Below are positions 1 through 8,576 of a stretch of DNA of 37,760 nt, piece after piece. Source of the DNA: a virus; IMG/VR virus record IMGVR_UViG_3300030106_005660, positions 1 through 37,760 of that record. One strand, written 5' to 3'. How positions within the stretch are numbered: position 1 is the stretch's first letter; the number at the start of each line of letters is the position of its first letter. Below the pieces are notes generated by a model. The model searched no databases and was not told where the DNA came from. It saw nothing but the letters and a program-made list of their open reading frames with translations. Both the position numbers and the translations under genes were made by a program.

Positions 1-1570
1 ACGTGTCACTTTCTGGATCAGTACCGGTACAAGTAATAGATAATGCGGTTTCATAATCAGTGTTTACACTTAAGGCATTTGCTGTTGGTTGTTGGTTTAT
101 AAAATTATCTAAATTTAATACTGAAGCTACATTTGCCGGTCCAGCGTTTGTTATACCATAACCAGCACTACCACTTTCAATAACTAAACTTGTAGCACCG
201 TCTGCTGATGTTATACTTAGACCACCAATATCAAACTCTGTATCACCGTCTGATGATGGTACAGTATTTGTAAAATCGTTCATTGTCTCTAAATCAATAG
301 TAGTAGAGTTATTAGCATTGTAAGCTACTTCATCTGAAAAAACAGGTTGTCTTCTCTTATATAAAGCTTTACCACTACTATGTGTTACAGTCATTTTTAA
401 ATCAATACCACTACTTAAATTACCAAACTCATCATAAAGACTTTCAGATGGGTTAGCAGTAGCAACATTGTTTACATAAGCAGCTGTTAAATCAGCTGAG
501 CTAGTAGCAGTTGTTGTTACAGTTACATCTTGCTTTTGATTTAAAGTAACAGTAAACTCATCATTATTATCATTACTATTTACTGTTGTATTAGTTGCGG
601 GATCAGTACCACCTATAATTGATATAACATAAGCTTGCGTTGGTGTTACAGCTTGCTCAGGAAACTGTATATCAAAATAATACACCCCATTATTATTCAT
701 TGTGTAGTTTGAAGAATAACTTTGAGACGTCGCTGTAAATTCATCTGTTGAAAAATTATACCATCTATCATCAGAATCAGTAGCACCTTCTTTTCTTATA
801 TAAAGTCTAAATGAAGCTGTGCTATTACCGTATATATAAAGTCTTCTTGTTTCACCAGCTGTACTCATAAGACTTTCATCTATTCTTACGCCAGTTACTA
901 AGTTTGACGTAGTTGGATCTTGTACCATAGTACCCTTTGTAACGCTTATAGTATGACCTGAAGCGTTTGCAGCTGGACTTTTGTATTTACAAGTTACTTT
1001 CATAGCCGTTGGACCAAAACTACTCATAGCTGTATTTTCTGTTATAACAGTATAATCACCTGCGTATGAAGAGTTACCAAAAGAAACAGTTGGCGCTGTC
1101 ATAGTGTGATTAGCACTAGCAGTATATGTTTGCTCAAATATAACAACTTCTTCACCTTCTAAAAGAGATCCACTATAACTATGCGGACCATTAGCATTTA
1201 TTGGCTGCGGATTAAAATCAGTAGCAGCTTGGCTCCATGTACCAGCATATGTGTATGGTCTTATTTTTTTATCTGTAGCTTCACCATCAATATCAATTGT
1301 TAAAGTTACATTAGCAGCTCCAGGATTATATGTGTTTGTTAAATCACAAGTTACTAACACTTTATTATCATCTGCATAAGCAGTTGTGCTATCGCTTAAT
1401 GTTATAGTATCTATTCCTGTTGGAGGACTTTGTTTACTAAAATTTTCAGCTGCAACAACAAAACCATCATCAGGTGATATAGTTAACACTTGATTAGCTG
1501 TACTGCCAACAGCTTGACTAGCTGTTACTGTTACATTTGTAGAATCTATTGTGCAATTAGTTAATGCCAT
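1..1570 (-). CDS. Large beta-rich virion protein, fibre/adhesin-like (partial)
   Basis: I read this frame by hand: it starts with ATG at 1570 and stays open for 523 codons to the window edge, so the C-terminus is missing. The protein is rich in Thr, Ser, Asn, Gly and Val with almost no Cys, and shows recurring beta-strand patterns separated by Gly/Asp turns (for example NVTVTASQAVGS near the start and DVTVTTTATSS further on), as in Ig-like or adhesin-type phage fibre proteins. Its start lies 1 nt after the stop of the tail stabilisation gene, so it belongs to the same late transcript and is most likely a tail-tip or fibre component. I recognise no specific family. Assignment as a structural protein is inference from composition and position; the reading frame itself is clear. 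Confidence 0.7.
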   Translation of the reverse strand, partial: MALTNCTIDSTNVTVTASQAVGSTANQVLTISPDDGFVVAAENFSKQSPPTGIDTITLSDSTTAYADDNKVLVTCDLTNTYNPGAANVTLTIDIDGEATDKKIRPYTYAGTWSQAATDFNPQPINANGPHSYSGSLLEGEEVVIFEQTYTASANHTMTAPTVSFGNSSYAGDYTVITENTAMSSFGPTAMKVTCKYKSPAANASGHTISVTKGTMVQDPTTSNLVTGVRIDESLMSTAGETRRLYIYGNSTASFRLYIRKEGATDSDDRWYNFSTDEFTATSQSYSSNYTMNNNGVYYFDIQFPEQAVTPTQAYVISIIGGTDPATNTTVNSNDNNDEFTVTLNQKQDVTVTTTATSSADLTAAYVNNVATANPSESLYDEFGNLSSGIDLKMTVTHSSGKALYKRRQPVFSDEVAYNANNSTTIDLETMNDFTNTVPSSDGDTEFDIGGLSITSADGATSLVIESGSAGYGITNAGPANVASVLNLDNFINQQPTANALSVNTDYETALSITCTGTDPESDT

Positions 1571-1571
1571 A

Positions 1572-4500
1572 TTAATCGTTGTTTTCTTCTATAGTTATAA
1601 TTACGTTTGCAGGTGTAATAGCAGCTCCGTCGTTCATTGTTACTTGACTAGCTAAACCTATACCTTGAACGTTAAACTCTTTACTGTCTAAATTTAATAA
1701 AGTAGTTGTGTCACCTTTTATATAGTTAAACCATTTACCTTCTTTTTCTATAAACTCAGGTATAGAACCACTTTGTTTGTCTGATATTATTGAGTCAACA
1801 TACCAACCATTTTTTGCTGTTAAGTTATATAATAAACCATCTGTATCTGTAGAGTCTAAAACAATTCTACTTTGTGATCCCTCATAACTTATAGTTTTAA
1901 AAGATTTAATAGCGTTTGGTGAGTCGTTTAAAACAACTTTTATACTAGATGCTTTAAATGTATCATAAAAAGTATTTCTTACAGGATTATCATGTGAATA
2001 TAATTCTCCAAGTTTAAAACTATAATACATGTTATTTAAAGACAAAGCGCTTTCATATAAAAATGATTTTCTACTTGTAAAACCAGTAACCTGCTCTTTA
2101 AAACTTATAGTATCTTCACCACCTCTTGAAGTAGTACTTTGCATTGTAAGATTATATAATCCTTTGTTATCGTCATAACTACCAACAAGTGTATCAAACG
2201 TTGCTAGTTTGTCTCTAAAATAATCTACCATACCATGTTGCGATATTGGTGTTAAACCGTCTCTAGACAGCCTTAAAACAGCTCCTCGCGCCTTATCTGT
2301 AAAGTAAGATCTAAAACCATAGCTAGCAAAGCTTTCTGGGTTTTTACTTATACCAAATTTACCAATATAAGGCATTGATTGTCCTAAAACTCTATTTGTA
2401 GCTGTTAACTGTGGATTACCACCTGCTTCAAATAAAGCATCTTTGTTTGCTAATACTTTAAGTATTTTGTCTTCACAGCAAACTGTTAAATCTGTATCTC
2501 TTTGATGTATCTTTTGTATTGATCCATACTCTGGATTTATATCTTTTGTAATAGGTTCAGCTATTATAAATTGATTTGTTCTATTTATACCACTTGTAGA
2601 ATTATATATACCAGAGAATATTAAACCATTTTTCTTTATTTCTTCTTTATATTGCTCTGCTAATGGAGCTGATGCCTTAACACCTTTTGCTATAGTCATT
2701 GTGTTAAAGTCATCTCTTATTCTATTTGACTCAACACCGTTTGCAAAACTGAAACAATTAAAATAATTTAAATCAAATGTTTTATTAAACGTGGTACTTA
2801 AATTACTGTGATCAATAGTGTGAGCGTCGCTTGCTTCATAATATATATCTATATCTATAGCTTCTTTTGGCTCAGTTTCAAATATAGCTGGGTTTTCCGT
2901 AGAAAAAGTATTTTCAGATGAATACTCTTGTAATATTTCTACAGTTGAAAAACCATTATCTGGTACATCTGGATTACCAGCTGGTCCAACAAAACTAAAA
3001 GAATTAGTACCTGTTTTTATCGGCTTATCTAATTTAGCAACCATGATCATAGATTTATTTCTAAACCAATCATCGTCAGATTCCCAAGTTTTATCAAAAT
3101 GCCTAAGACCTCTTCTTGCTGTAGATTCTATTTTATAAACAGTTTCAGATGGGTCTTGTGTAAATCTAATATATGCACCAGGTTTAGTCATAGCTTGAAT
3201 AAATGGTAAATGCATACCAGCATCTAGAGAATGTGCATCTTCTAAATATCTAATACCTAACACAGCAAACATTATAGTGTCTCTACCTTTTTTAACACCA
3301 TACTTATAAACTTCTCTTATCTGGTTAAAACTCATATTACTACCGTTACCAGTTTTTAACAGATTAAGATTATCACCTTTAGGATCACCTTTAAACTCGT
3401 TTATACCGCAATTGTGGTTCCAAACAAAAATTCTTTTTTCTTCAGCATTATTACTGCTACCAGCATGATCACCCCAAGCACTTGAATTACAACCCATGGA
3501 TCTTTTAAAAACACCTTGTTGATGTTTTATAGACCAATTACCAATATTTTCATTGCTTAATATTTTTTCTTCTAACAAAGCATCTCTATGTATTTTAACA
3601 AAAAATCTACCTACAAACTCAGGTTTACTTTTTACCTCAGTTCTAGCTATTTCAAGTTCTATACCAGAAACACCATCAGTAAAAATGCCACCTGGATAAA
3701 GCTCTTCAACGTCATCTTCAAATTTATTTTTTATAGTAAATCTATATTGATCATCAGCACTTACGCCACTTGAATTTAATTGTAAACCTATAGTTGCTAC
3801 ATCATAATATCTAGTTGTACCAGTTGATGGTGATGTAAATCTTATAGCTAAACCAGAAGCAGATAATATTTCAGAGTTTTCACCAAATCTAGCTTCAAAC
3901 TCACTTTTTAAAACATCTACTTGTGTACCGTCTGGTATTGGATATGCAGAGTTGTCAAACTCAGTACTTACAAGACCATAAGATGTTTTTGTTTCTTTTA
4001 AACTTTGTGGAGCCTCATTTTCAATAGCTATTATTTTGTATTTACCTTTTTCTTTTACAAACTCGTCGCTATTGTGCTTTTTCTTTAGTATTAAAAAAGT
4101 TTCTTCATCTACTTTATTTCTTTCTGACGATGCAAAGCTTAACCACACGTTACCATCTTCAGCATCATACCAACGATCCATAGCTAGATTGTAATATTCA
4201 TTTGATGTTTCTTTTACAAAAAACTTAAACGAATTAGCAAATGTAGGTGGTTTAGTTGTTACTTTAGCTTGTAAAGCATTGTAATTTATAGCATCATCTT
4301 TATTAATTGTAACTACACCTGTGTCATCAGCTTGCACTGGAGTTTCTCTACCATACTCATCTCTATAAACAACACCTATCTGATATGTTCTTTGTGATTT
4401 TATAGATTTTTCTGGACTAGTTTCACTTGTAGCAATAACAGTACCAGCACTATCTTTCCTTGGCACGCTAGCTACTTCAAACTTAGTTGTTACCTCTTGA

Positions 4501-5879
4501 TTGTCAACGTCTATTAAATCAAAGTTGTGTGTATAATTACCATAAATTATTCTATTAGCAACTAACTCTTGACATTGAGCTTTTTTAGGAACACTATCAA
4601 ATGGTCTTAACAATTGATTTGTTTCAATTGTTTTGTATATCATTTCAGTTTCTAACTCATATATATTGTTTATCCACTCGTCATCACCAAACTTAATACT
4701 TTTTACAACGTATACATTTGTGTTGTTTTCTTTTTTAAATATTATATCTATTTCTTCTACTTGCTTTGGTAAATCACTTGGTCTAAAGTTTGATATTTTT
4801 AAATAACGTAAATCATTCTCCATACCCAAATTATATCCTCTCTGTGGGTTATATAAAAAGTCTTTAGGTAAAAAAGCAACTTCGGTAAAAGGTGAAAATG
4901 TAGAATACTCACCATCTTTATACTTATATCTATATCCAAATCTTACAAATTCTTTTTCAAATAAAGGATCATCTTGTTTTAAATTAACTTCCCATGTTGT
5001 AGTTTCTTTAGGAGTATCTTCATGAATACTCAATATAGTACATGTATATGTTAGCGAAGGTGACGATGCACCTGCATTAACTTGTAATCTAACTTGATAA
5101 TCGTCGTCAAATCCATTTTCATCATCTCCAGCACCTAATATTAATATATCACCAGCTCTATAATCCATAACGTTCGCAAACGTTAAAGAAACACTGTCAT
5201 AACCTACATCTCTTAATACAGCAGGGCTACCATACGAAAAATTAAAACTAGTTGTACCTTGTATAACACCTGGGGTAACACCGTCAGTTTGTACTCTTTT
5301 TGTGTTAGCCATAGTTATTGTTGGTGCAACACCTGGTCCTTTTTTAATAACAGTTACATCATCTTCTGCAAAATTATATGTAGCACCATCTTGATCTGTT
5401 AAAACAGTGTGCGTAGCTAAATTTGGAGTACCAGCTTTAAATTTTGATATATTTATAACTTTAGGTTCTGAGTTGTTATCAGTAAAAAACAACAAACCAT
5501 CTATTATATTAACAGCTGTTATTCTAAATTCATTTTCTTTTGAAAAATTTAAAACACCAACCGTATCAATTAATACAGGGTTGACTTCATTAGCTATTTG
5601 ATCATATTCAATAATAGCATCTGTGCTATTACCACAAACAAACCAATATATTTTTTCATTTTCTGTGTCAGCTATTGAACCAATACATTTACCGCCAGTT
5701 ATACCAACAACACCTCTTTGTGTGTTACCTAAAATATTTTGCACAGCACCAACGTCGTCACCATCAGAGCTAGCAACTTGTATATTCATCGCATCTCTAT
5801 ATTGACCATTAGGCACTAACCTCTCATCGAGGTCTTTGTTCATTTTCCCCGCTGTAAAAGTGTGTTGTATTTCTGGCAT
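1572..5879 (-). CDS. Tail stabilisation / tail hub protein (P22 gp10-like), 1435 aa
   Basis: The N-terminus (FTAGKMNKDLDERLVPNGQY, then RDAMNIQV and a mention of an averaged GAVQNILGN stretch) is the hallmark opening of phage stabilisation or tail-accessory proteins, the group that includes P22 gp10 and T7-type tubular protein B, which plug and extend the portal channel of short-tailed phages. The protein is several times larger than P22 gp10 (about 470 aa), so most of it must be extra beta-rich domains, as in other marine and Bacteroidota phages. It follows the tail adaptor gene by 3 nt and precedes a beta-rich fibre gene by 1 nt, which fits a connector-to-tail position. Family recognition rests on the N-terminal motif only; the rest has no motif I can name. 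Confidence 0.7.
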   Translation of the reverse strand: MPEIQHTFTAGKMNKDLDERLVPNGQYRDAMNIQVASSDGDDVGAVQNILGNTQRGVVGITGGKCIGSIADTENEKIYWFVCGNSTDAIIEYDQIANEVNPVLIDTVGVLNFSKENEFRITAVNIIDGLLFFTDNNSEPKVINISKFKAGTPNLATHTVLTDQDGATYNFAEDDVTVIKKGPGVAPTITMANTKRVQTDGVTPGVIQGTTSFNFSYGSPAVLRDVGYDSVSLTFANVMDYRAGDILILGAGDDENGFDDDYQVRLQVNAGASSPSLTYTCTILSIHEDTPKETTTWEVNLKQDDPLFEKEFVRFGYRYKYKDGEYSTFSPFTEVAFLPKDFLYNPQRGYNLGMENDLRYLKISNFRPSDLPKQVEEIDIIFKKENNTNVYVVKSIKFGDDEWINNIYELETEMIYKTIETNQLLRPFDSVPKKAQCQELVANRIIYGNYTHNFDLIDVDNQEVTTKFEVASVPRKDSAGTVIATSETSPEKSIKSQRTYQIGVVYRDEYGRETPVQADDTGVVTINKDDAINYNALQAKVTTKPPTFANSFKFFVKETSNEYYNLAMDRWYDAEDGNVWLSFASSERNKVDEETFLILKKKHNSDEFVKEKGKYKIIAIENEAPQSLKETKTSYGLVSTEFDNSAYPIPDGTQVDVLKSEFEARFGENSEILSASGLAIRFTSPSTGTTRYYDVATIGLQLNSSGVSADDQYRFTIKNKFEDDVEELYPGGIFTDGVSGIELEIARTEVKSKPEFVGRFFVKIHRDALLEEKILSNENIGNWSIKHQQGVFKRSMGCNSSAWGDHAGSSNNAEEKRIFVWNHNCGINEFKGDPKGDNLNLLKTGNGSNMSFNQIREVYKYGVKKGRDTIMFAVLGIRYLEDAHSLDAGMHLPFIQAMTKPGAYIRFTQDPSETVYKIESTARRGLRHFDKTWESDDDWFRNKSMIMVAKLDKPIKTGTNSFSFVGPAGNPDVPDNGFSTVEILQEYSSENTFSTENPAIFETEPKEAIDIDIYYEASDAHTIDHSNLSTTFNKTFDLNYFNCFSFANGVESNRIRDDFNTMTIAKGVKASAPLAEQYKEEIKKNGLIFSGIYNSTSGINRTNQFIIAEPITKDINPEYGSIQKIHQRDTDLTVCCEDKILKVLANKDALFEAGGNPQLTATNRVLGQSMPYIGKFGISKNPESFASYGFRSYFTDKARGAVLRLSRDGLTPISQHGMVDYFRDKLATFDTLVGSYDDNKGLYNLTMQSTTSRGGEDTISFKEQVTGFTSRKSFLYESALSLNNMYYSFKLGELYSHDNPVRNTFYDTFKASSIKVVLNDSPNAIKSFKTISYEGSQSRIVLDSTDTDGLLYNLTAKNGWYVDSIISDKQSGSIPEFIEKEGKWFNYIKGDTTTLLNLDSKEFNVQGIGLASQVTMNDGAAITPANVIITIEENND

Positions 5880-5882
5880 TTT

Positions 5883-7001
5883 TTAGTGTTTTATAATTTT
5901 AGATTTACCTCTCATTACTTGAGCTAGTTCTTCAGATTTTAAATTACTTAATCTTAGTTTAGCTTGTCTTATAGCGGCATATCTTTCTTTTTTAAATCTT
6001 TGTATTACATACTCAGGTATATTCTGTCTTACAGATAATACAGCATGAGCTATCCACTTGTATAAAGCTTCTTCAGCAAACTTATGTATTAGTTTTTCTT
6101 CTTCAGTACCTACACCATCACTAATATAGTGTATTACTACTGTTTTTTGACTCATTGTATTACTAAAATGTATACGGCCTCTATAATTATCTATATAAAA
6201 TACACCGTTAGTTTGAGCATATTCAGGTTCTAAACCATATCTTCTACCCTCAGCTGTATCAAAGTCATCACTATCGTATTTTATATCAGAATCATTTTGA
6301 GAAACACCACTGTTAGCTTGATATTTAGCCCATGTGTCTGACTCTGCAGACTCTAATAACGTACCATCATTATTAAACAAATAATCATAATTACCATCTT
6401 GTAATATAGATTTTGGATTACTAGTTTTTCTAGCTGGTAATAATATTCTTTCAACACCCTCTGTGTCACTATAACATATCTTAGTATAGTTAACATAATC
6501 ATGAGGTAATGCAACTTGTAAACTAGGAGGTACTTCTACCTCTTGTGACTTTGAACTTCTTAAAGTATCATAGCTTAATTCTTGTAAACATCTTTGAGCA
6601 TGAAATAATACATCTGCTCTTTTTAATTTTGTAATAATTTTACCTTCACCAACGTATGAAAACAAAAAGTTATTAACAGCGTTTTGTAATGTTATATATT
6701 GATAACCACCAAATGCTTCTGCAACACTTATTTGTGTTATTGTTATAACAACTCCATTAGCAGGTGCTGAATCAAAAGTTAAAATACCTGTAGCAGCATT
6801 GTAAGGCGTAGCATCATATAATGTTGAGCTTTGTTCTACACCATCAAAAAACACATTAAAATCAGCAATAGTAGCTGGTAGCGGATCAAATCCAGCACCA
6901 TTAGCATCAGTATTTAAATCAAATGCTGTAGCACTACCATCTCCATTAAATGTAAGTGTATTAGTGTAGTATTGTTGTTGTGTTCCTGTAAATAATGGCA
7001 T
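5883..7001 (-). CDS. Tail adaptor / tubular protein A-like with N-terminal fibre-like domain, 372 aa
   Basis: Two parts are visible. Residues about 15-90 (LTFNGDGSATAFDL ... FFDGVEQ ... ILTFDSAPANGVVITI) follow the pattern of a small beta domain found in many phage fibre and tail proteins (GDGSTT-F ... VFVDGV-Q ... L-S-APANG). Residues about 95-372 (QYITLQNAVNNFLFSYVGEG, FHAQRCLQELSYDTL, LPHDYVNYTKI, then a charged helical C-terminus) match a virion protein common in marine phages that sits where gp4 of P22 or gp11 of T7 sits, binding the portal ring. Neighbours support this: a likely head-completion gene 6 nt upstream and the stabilisation protein 3 nt downstream. The adaptor role is inferred from position plus this resemblance. 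Confidence 0.6.
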   Translation of the reverse strand: MPLFTGTQQQYYTNTLTFNGDGSATAFDLNTDANGAGFDPLPATIADFNVFFDGVEQSSTLYDATPYNAATGILTFDSAPANGVVITITQISVAEAFGGYQYITLQNAVNNFLFSYVGEGKIITKLKRADVLFHAQRCLQELSYDTLRSSKSQEVEVPPSLQVALPHDYVNYTKICYSDTEGVERILLPARKTSNPKSILQDGNYDYLFNNDGTLLESAESDTWAKYQANSGVSQNDSDIKYDSDDFDTAEGRRYGLEPEYAQTNGVFYIDNYRGRIHFSNTMSQKTVVIHYISDGVGTEEEKLIHKFAEEALYKWIAHAVLSVRQNIPEYVIQRFKKERYAAIRQAKLRLSNLKSEELAQVMRGKSKIIKH

Positions 7002-7007
7002 GTCTTA

Positions 7008-7715
7008 TTATTTTTCTTGTTGTACGTTTTGCGCTTCTTCTTGAGCAGCTATTTGATATATCTGTGGGTCTTTAATTTGTATACCAGCTAACTCTAATAT
7101 TTTTATAACTAACTCTGTTTCTTCTGAAGCGTGTAGTTCAAAATTAACAGAAGTGTTTGAATTATACAACGCTGATCCGTTATTAGTATTTATAACATAA
7201 CCCCAGTTAACTACAGCTGGTGTAGCTATATAATTACAAACCACATTAACCTCATCAGTTATAAGTGGATATATTTGAAAAGTAAGTTCTGTTAACTGTA
7301 CATAACACGGACGTGTTACTGTTGGTGCTATTAATGGAGAGTTTTGTATATGATGTATTTGATTTTGATCAATTTTTTCTATTTCTAAATACTGACCATT
7401 GTATTTATAGTACACCTCACCCATTCTATAATGTGCTGGAAAGGTGCCGACACCTGTGTTAGATAAATCTACTATTGCTCCTCTAAATCTTTCGAATATA
7501 TCAATTTTTTCATTCAATAGATCTATCATGTCAGCATGAGTAGTATCATTTCCTGGTATAAGTTGGAATTGATTTAAATCATAAAAGTATTGCTCAAATA
7601 TATCTAGTTGAGCTTGATTGGCAAATAAATTAAACTCCTGAGGCGTAATATAACCTCGTTGCTCTTTATTAGCTATTGCTAAAACTCTTTGATATACTGT
7701 GTTTATATTTACCAT
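7008..7715 (-). CDS. Virion structural protein, probable head-tail connector
   Basis: The longest frame begins with GTG at 7742, but that codon lies inside an RNA hairpin (7735-7759); the ATG at 7715 opens MVNINTVYQRVLAIANKEQR and is the better start, giving 235 aa. The sequence (YITPQEFNLFANQAQLDIFE early, then a stretch with YMAPTVTRP-like and LTFQIYPL beta strands, ending in a Gln/Glu-rich helix) resembles small structural proteins placed between capsid and tail adaptor in Bacteroidota and marine phages. Homologues are usually annotated only as structural. It lies between the capsid-side gene and the tail adaptor, which suits a connector or head-completion role. Function is inferred; the gene is certain. 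Confidence 0.6.
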   Translation of the reverse strand: MVNINTVYQRVLAIANKEQRGYITPQEFNLFANQAQLDIFEQYFYDLNQFQLIPGNDTTHADMIDLLNEKIDIFERFRGAIVDLSNTGVGTFPAHYRMGEVYYKYNGQYLEIEKIDQNQIHHIQNSPLIAPTVTRPCYVQLTELTFQIYPLITDEVNVVCNYIATPAVVNWGYVINTNNGSALYNSNTSVNFELHASEETELVIKILELAGIQIKDPQIYQIAAQEEAQNVQQEK

Positions 7716-7734
7716 ATTGTTATTTTTTATAGTA

Positions 7735-7759
7735 GTAGTCACCTCATAGAGATGACTAC
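7735..7759 (-). other. Strong RNA hairpin between two structural genes
   Basis: On the minus-strand transcript this is an 11-bp stem closed by a 3-nt loop. The pair 7742/7752 is G-U in the minus-strand RNA but would be a C-A mismatch in plus-strand RNA, so the structure is better on the strand that is transcribed. It lies 16 nt after the stop of the upstream gene (7776) and 20 nt before the ATG at 7715. No T-run follows, so it is not a standard terminator; an RNA processing or stabilising element is more likely. Confidence 0.5.
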
Positions 7760-7775
7760 CCTATAAAGTGATTAA

Positions 7776-8498
7776 TTATTTTAATCTTTTTTCTAATGTT
7801 TTAAGAACTTCAAGTCCTTCATCAGTTTTAAGCCAAGCGGCTAACGCTGAGTATGGATGCTCTTCAAATGGTACTGTAAATAATTTTCTACCATTACTAG
7901 CCCATGTAAACTTTCTATTGTCATTAGATAATTTGATAATATCAGCTTCAACAGCTTTTATACCAATGTTTCTAAGTTGAACATTATCATCAGCAGCTAG
8001 TTCAATAAAAGCAGCTGGTTTTCTTTTTGCAAACATAAGAGCATCTCTTTTGATTTCTTTTGTTGACATTTTTTTAACCTTACTACCTAACTCAACTCTC
8101 ATTATTGCTTCTAGTTCGTCTATTTCTAATTTTTTAGCTAAACTTAAAGCTTGAAATTCTAATTCAATAGCATCTGTTTGATTTTCTGCTATTTGAACTG
8201 GTTTGTATTCGTAGAATAACGTTCCGTTAAGCGGATGTATTTCTAAGAATTTTTGTAAATTTGGTTTACTATTAGGAACAACTAATCTTCCTTTTTTAAA
8301 ACCAATATGTCCTAATGTAGCAACACCTTTTTGCTCATCTGCAAATGGTGATCTTTGATTAGTAGCATACCTTAATTCTCTTTGAAACCCTTTTTCTTTA
8401 TCAAAATATAACAAAGGTTTTCTCCTTGTATGCTTTGCTTGTATTGTTAATATAGGTGGCTGATTCTCGCCCCTTAAAATATATACTTTATTTTCCAT
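7776..8498 (-). CDS. Hypothetical protein after the capsid gene, 240 aa
   Basis: I do not recognise a family. The N-terminal 90 residues are mixed beta with many basic residues (VYILRGENQPPILTIQAKHT, KPLLYFDKEKGFQRELRYA), suggesting a small barrel-like or nucleic-acid/assembly domain. The C-terminal part is helical, with LAKKLEIDELEAIMRVELGS followed by a repeat-like RDALMFAKRKPAAFIELAAD and a closing LKTDEGLEVLKTLEKRLK. Placed directly downstream of the major capsid gene behind a terminator, it is likely a head decoration, head-completion or internal virion protein. ATG at 8498 is preceded by an A/T-rich leader without Shine-Dalgarno. Confidence 0.6.
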   Translation of the reverse strand: MENKVYILRGENQPPILTIQAKHTRRKPLLYFDKEKGFQRELRYATNQRSPFADEQKGVATLGHIGFKKGRLVVPNSKPNLQKFLEIHPLNGTLFYEYKPVQIAENQTDAIELEFQALSLAKKLEIDELEAIMRVELGSKVKKMSTKEIKRDALMFAKRKPAAFIELAADDNVQLRNIGIKAVEADIIKLSNDNRKFTWASNGRKLFTVPFEEHPYSALAAWLKTDEGLEVLKTLEKRLK

Positions 8499-8529
8499 GA
8501 TATAATATAATTAAAAAATTTATAAAAAT

Positions 8530-8563
8530 AAAAGCCTAGGGACCCGAAGGTCCCTTTGCTTTT
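8530..8563 (-). terminator. Intrinsic terminator with UUCG tetraloop after the capsid gene
   Basis: In the minus-strand RNA a perfect 7-bp stem AGGGACC/GGTCCCT is closed by TTCG between C and G, the extra-stable cUUCGg tetraloop. An outer 6-bp stem (AAAGC-rich arms, 8530-8535 with 8558-8563) extends it beyond a 2x2 internal loop, and a T-rich run follows. It lies just downstream of the major capsid stop (8577), so it likely trims or attenuates the transcript after the most heavily expressed gene. Confidence 0.8.
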
Positions 8564-8576
8564 AATAATAAAAATA

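Noticed and set aside
7716-7742. GTG start for the connector gene
   Set aside because: It lies inside a stable RNA hairpin and adds only Thr/Asn-rich residues; ATG at 7715 is better.
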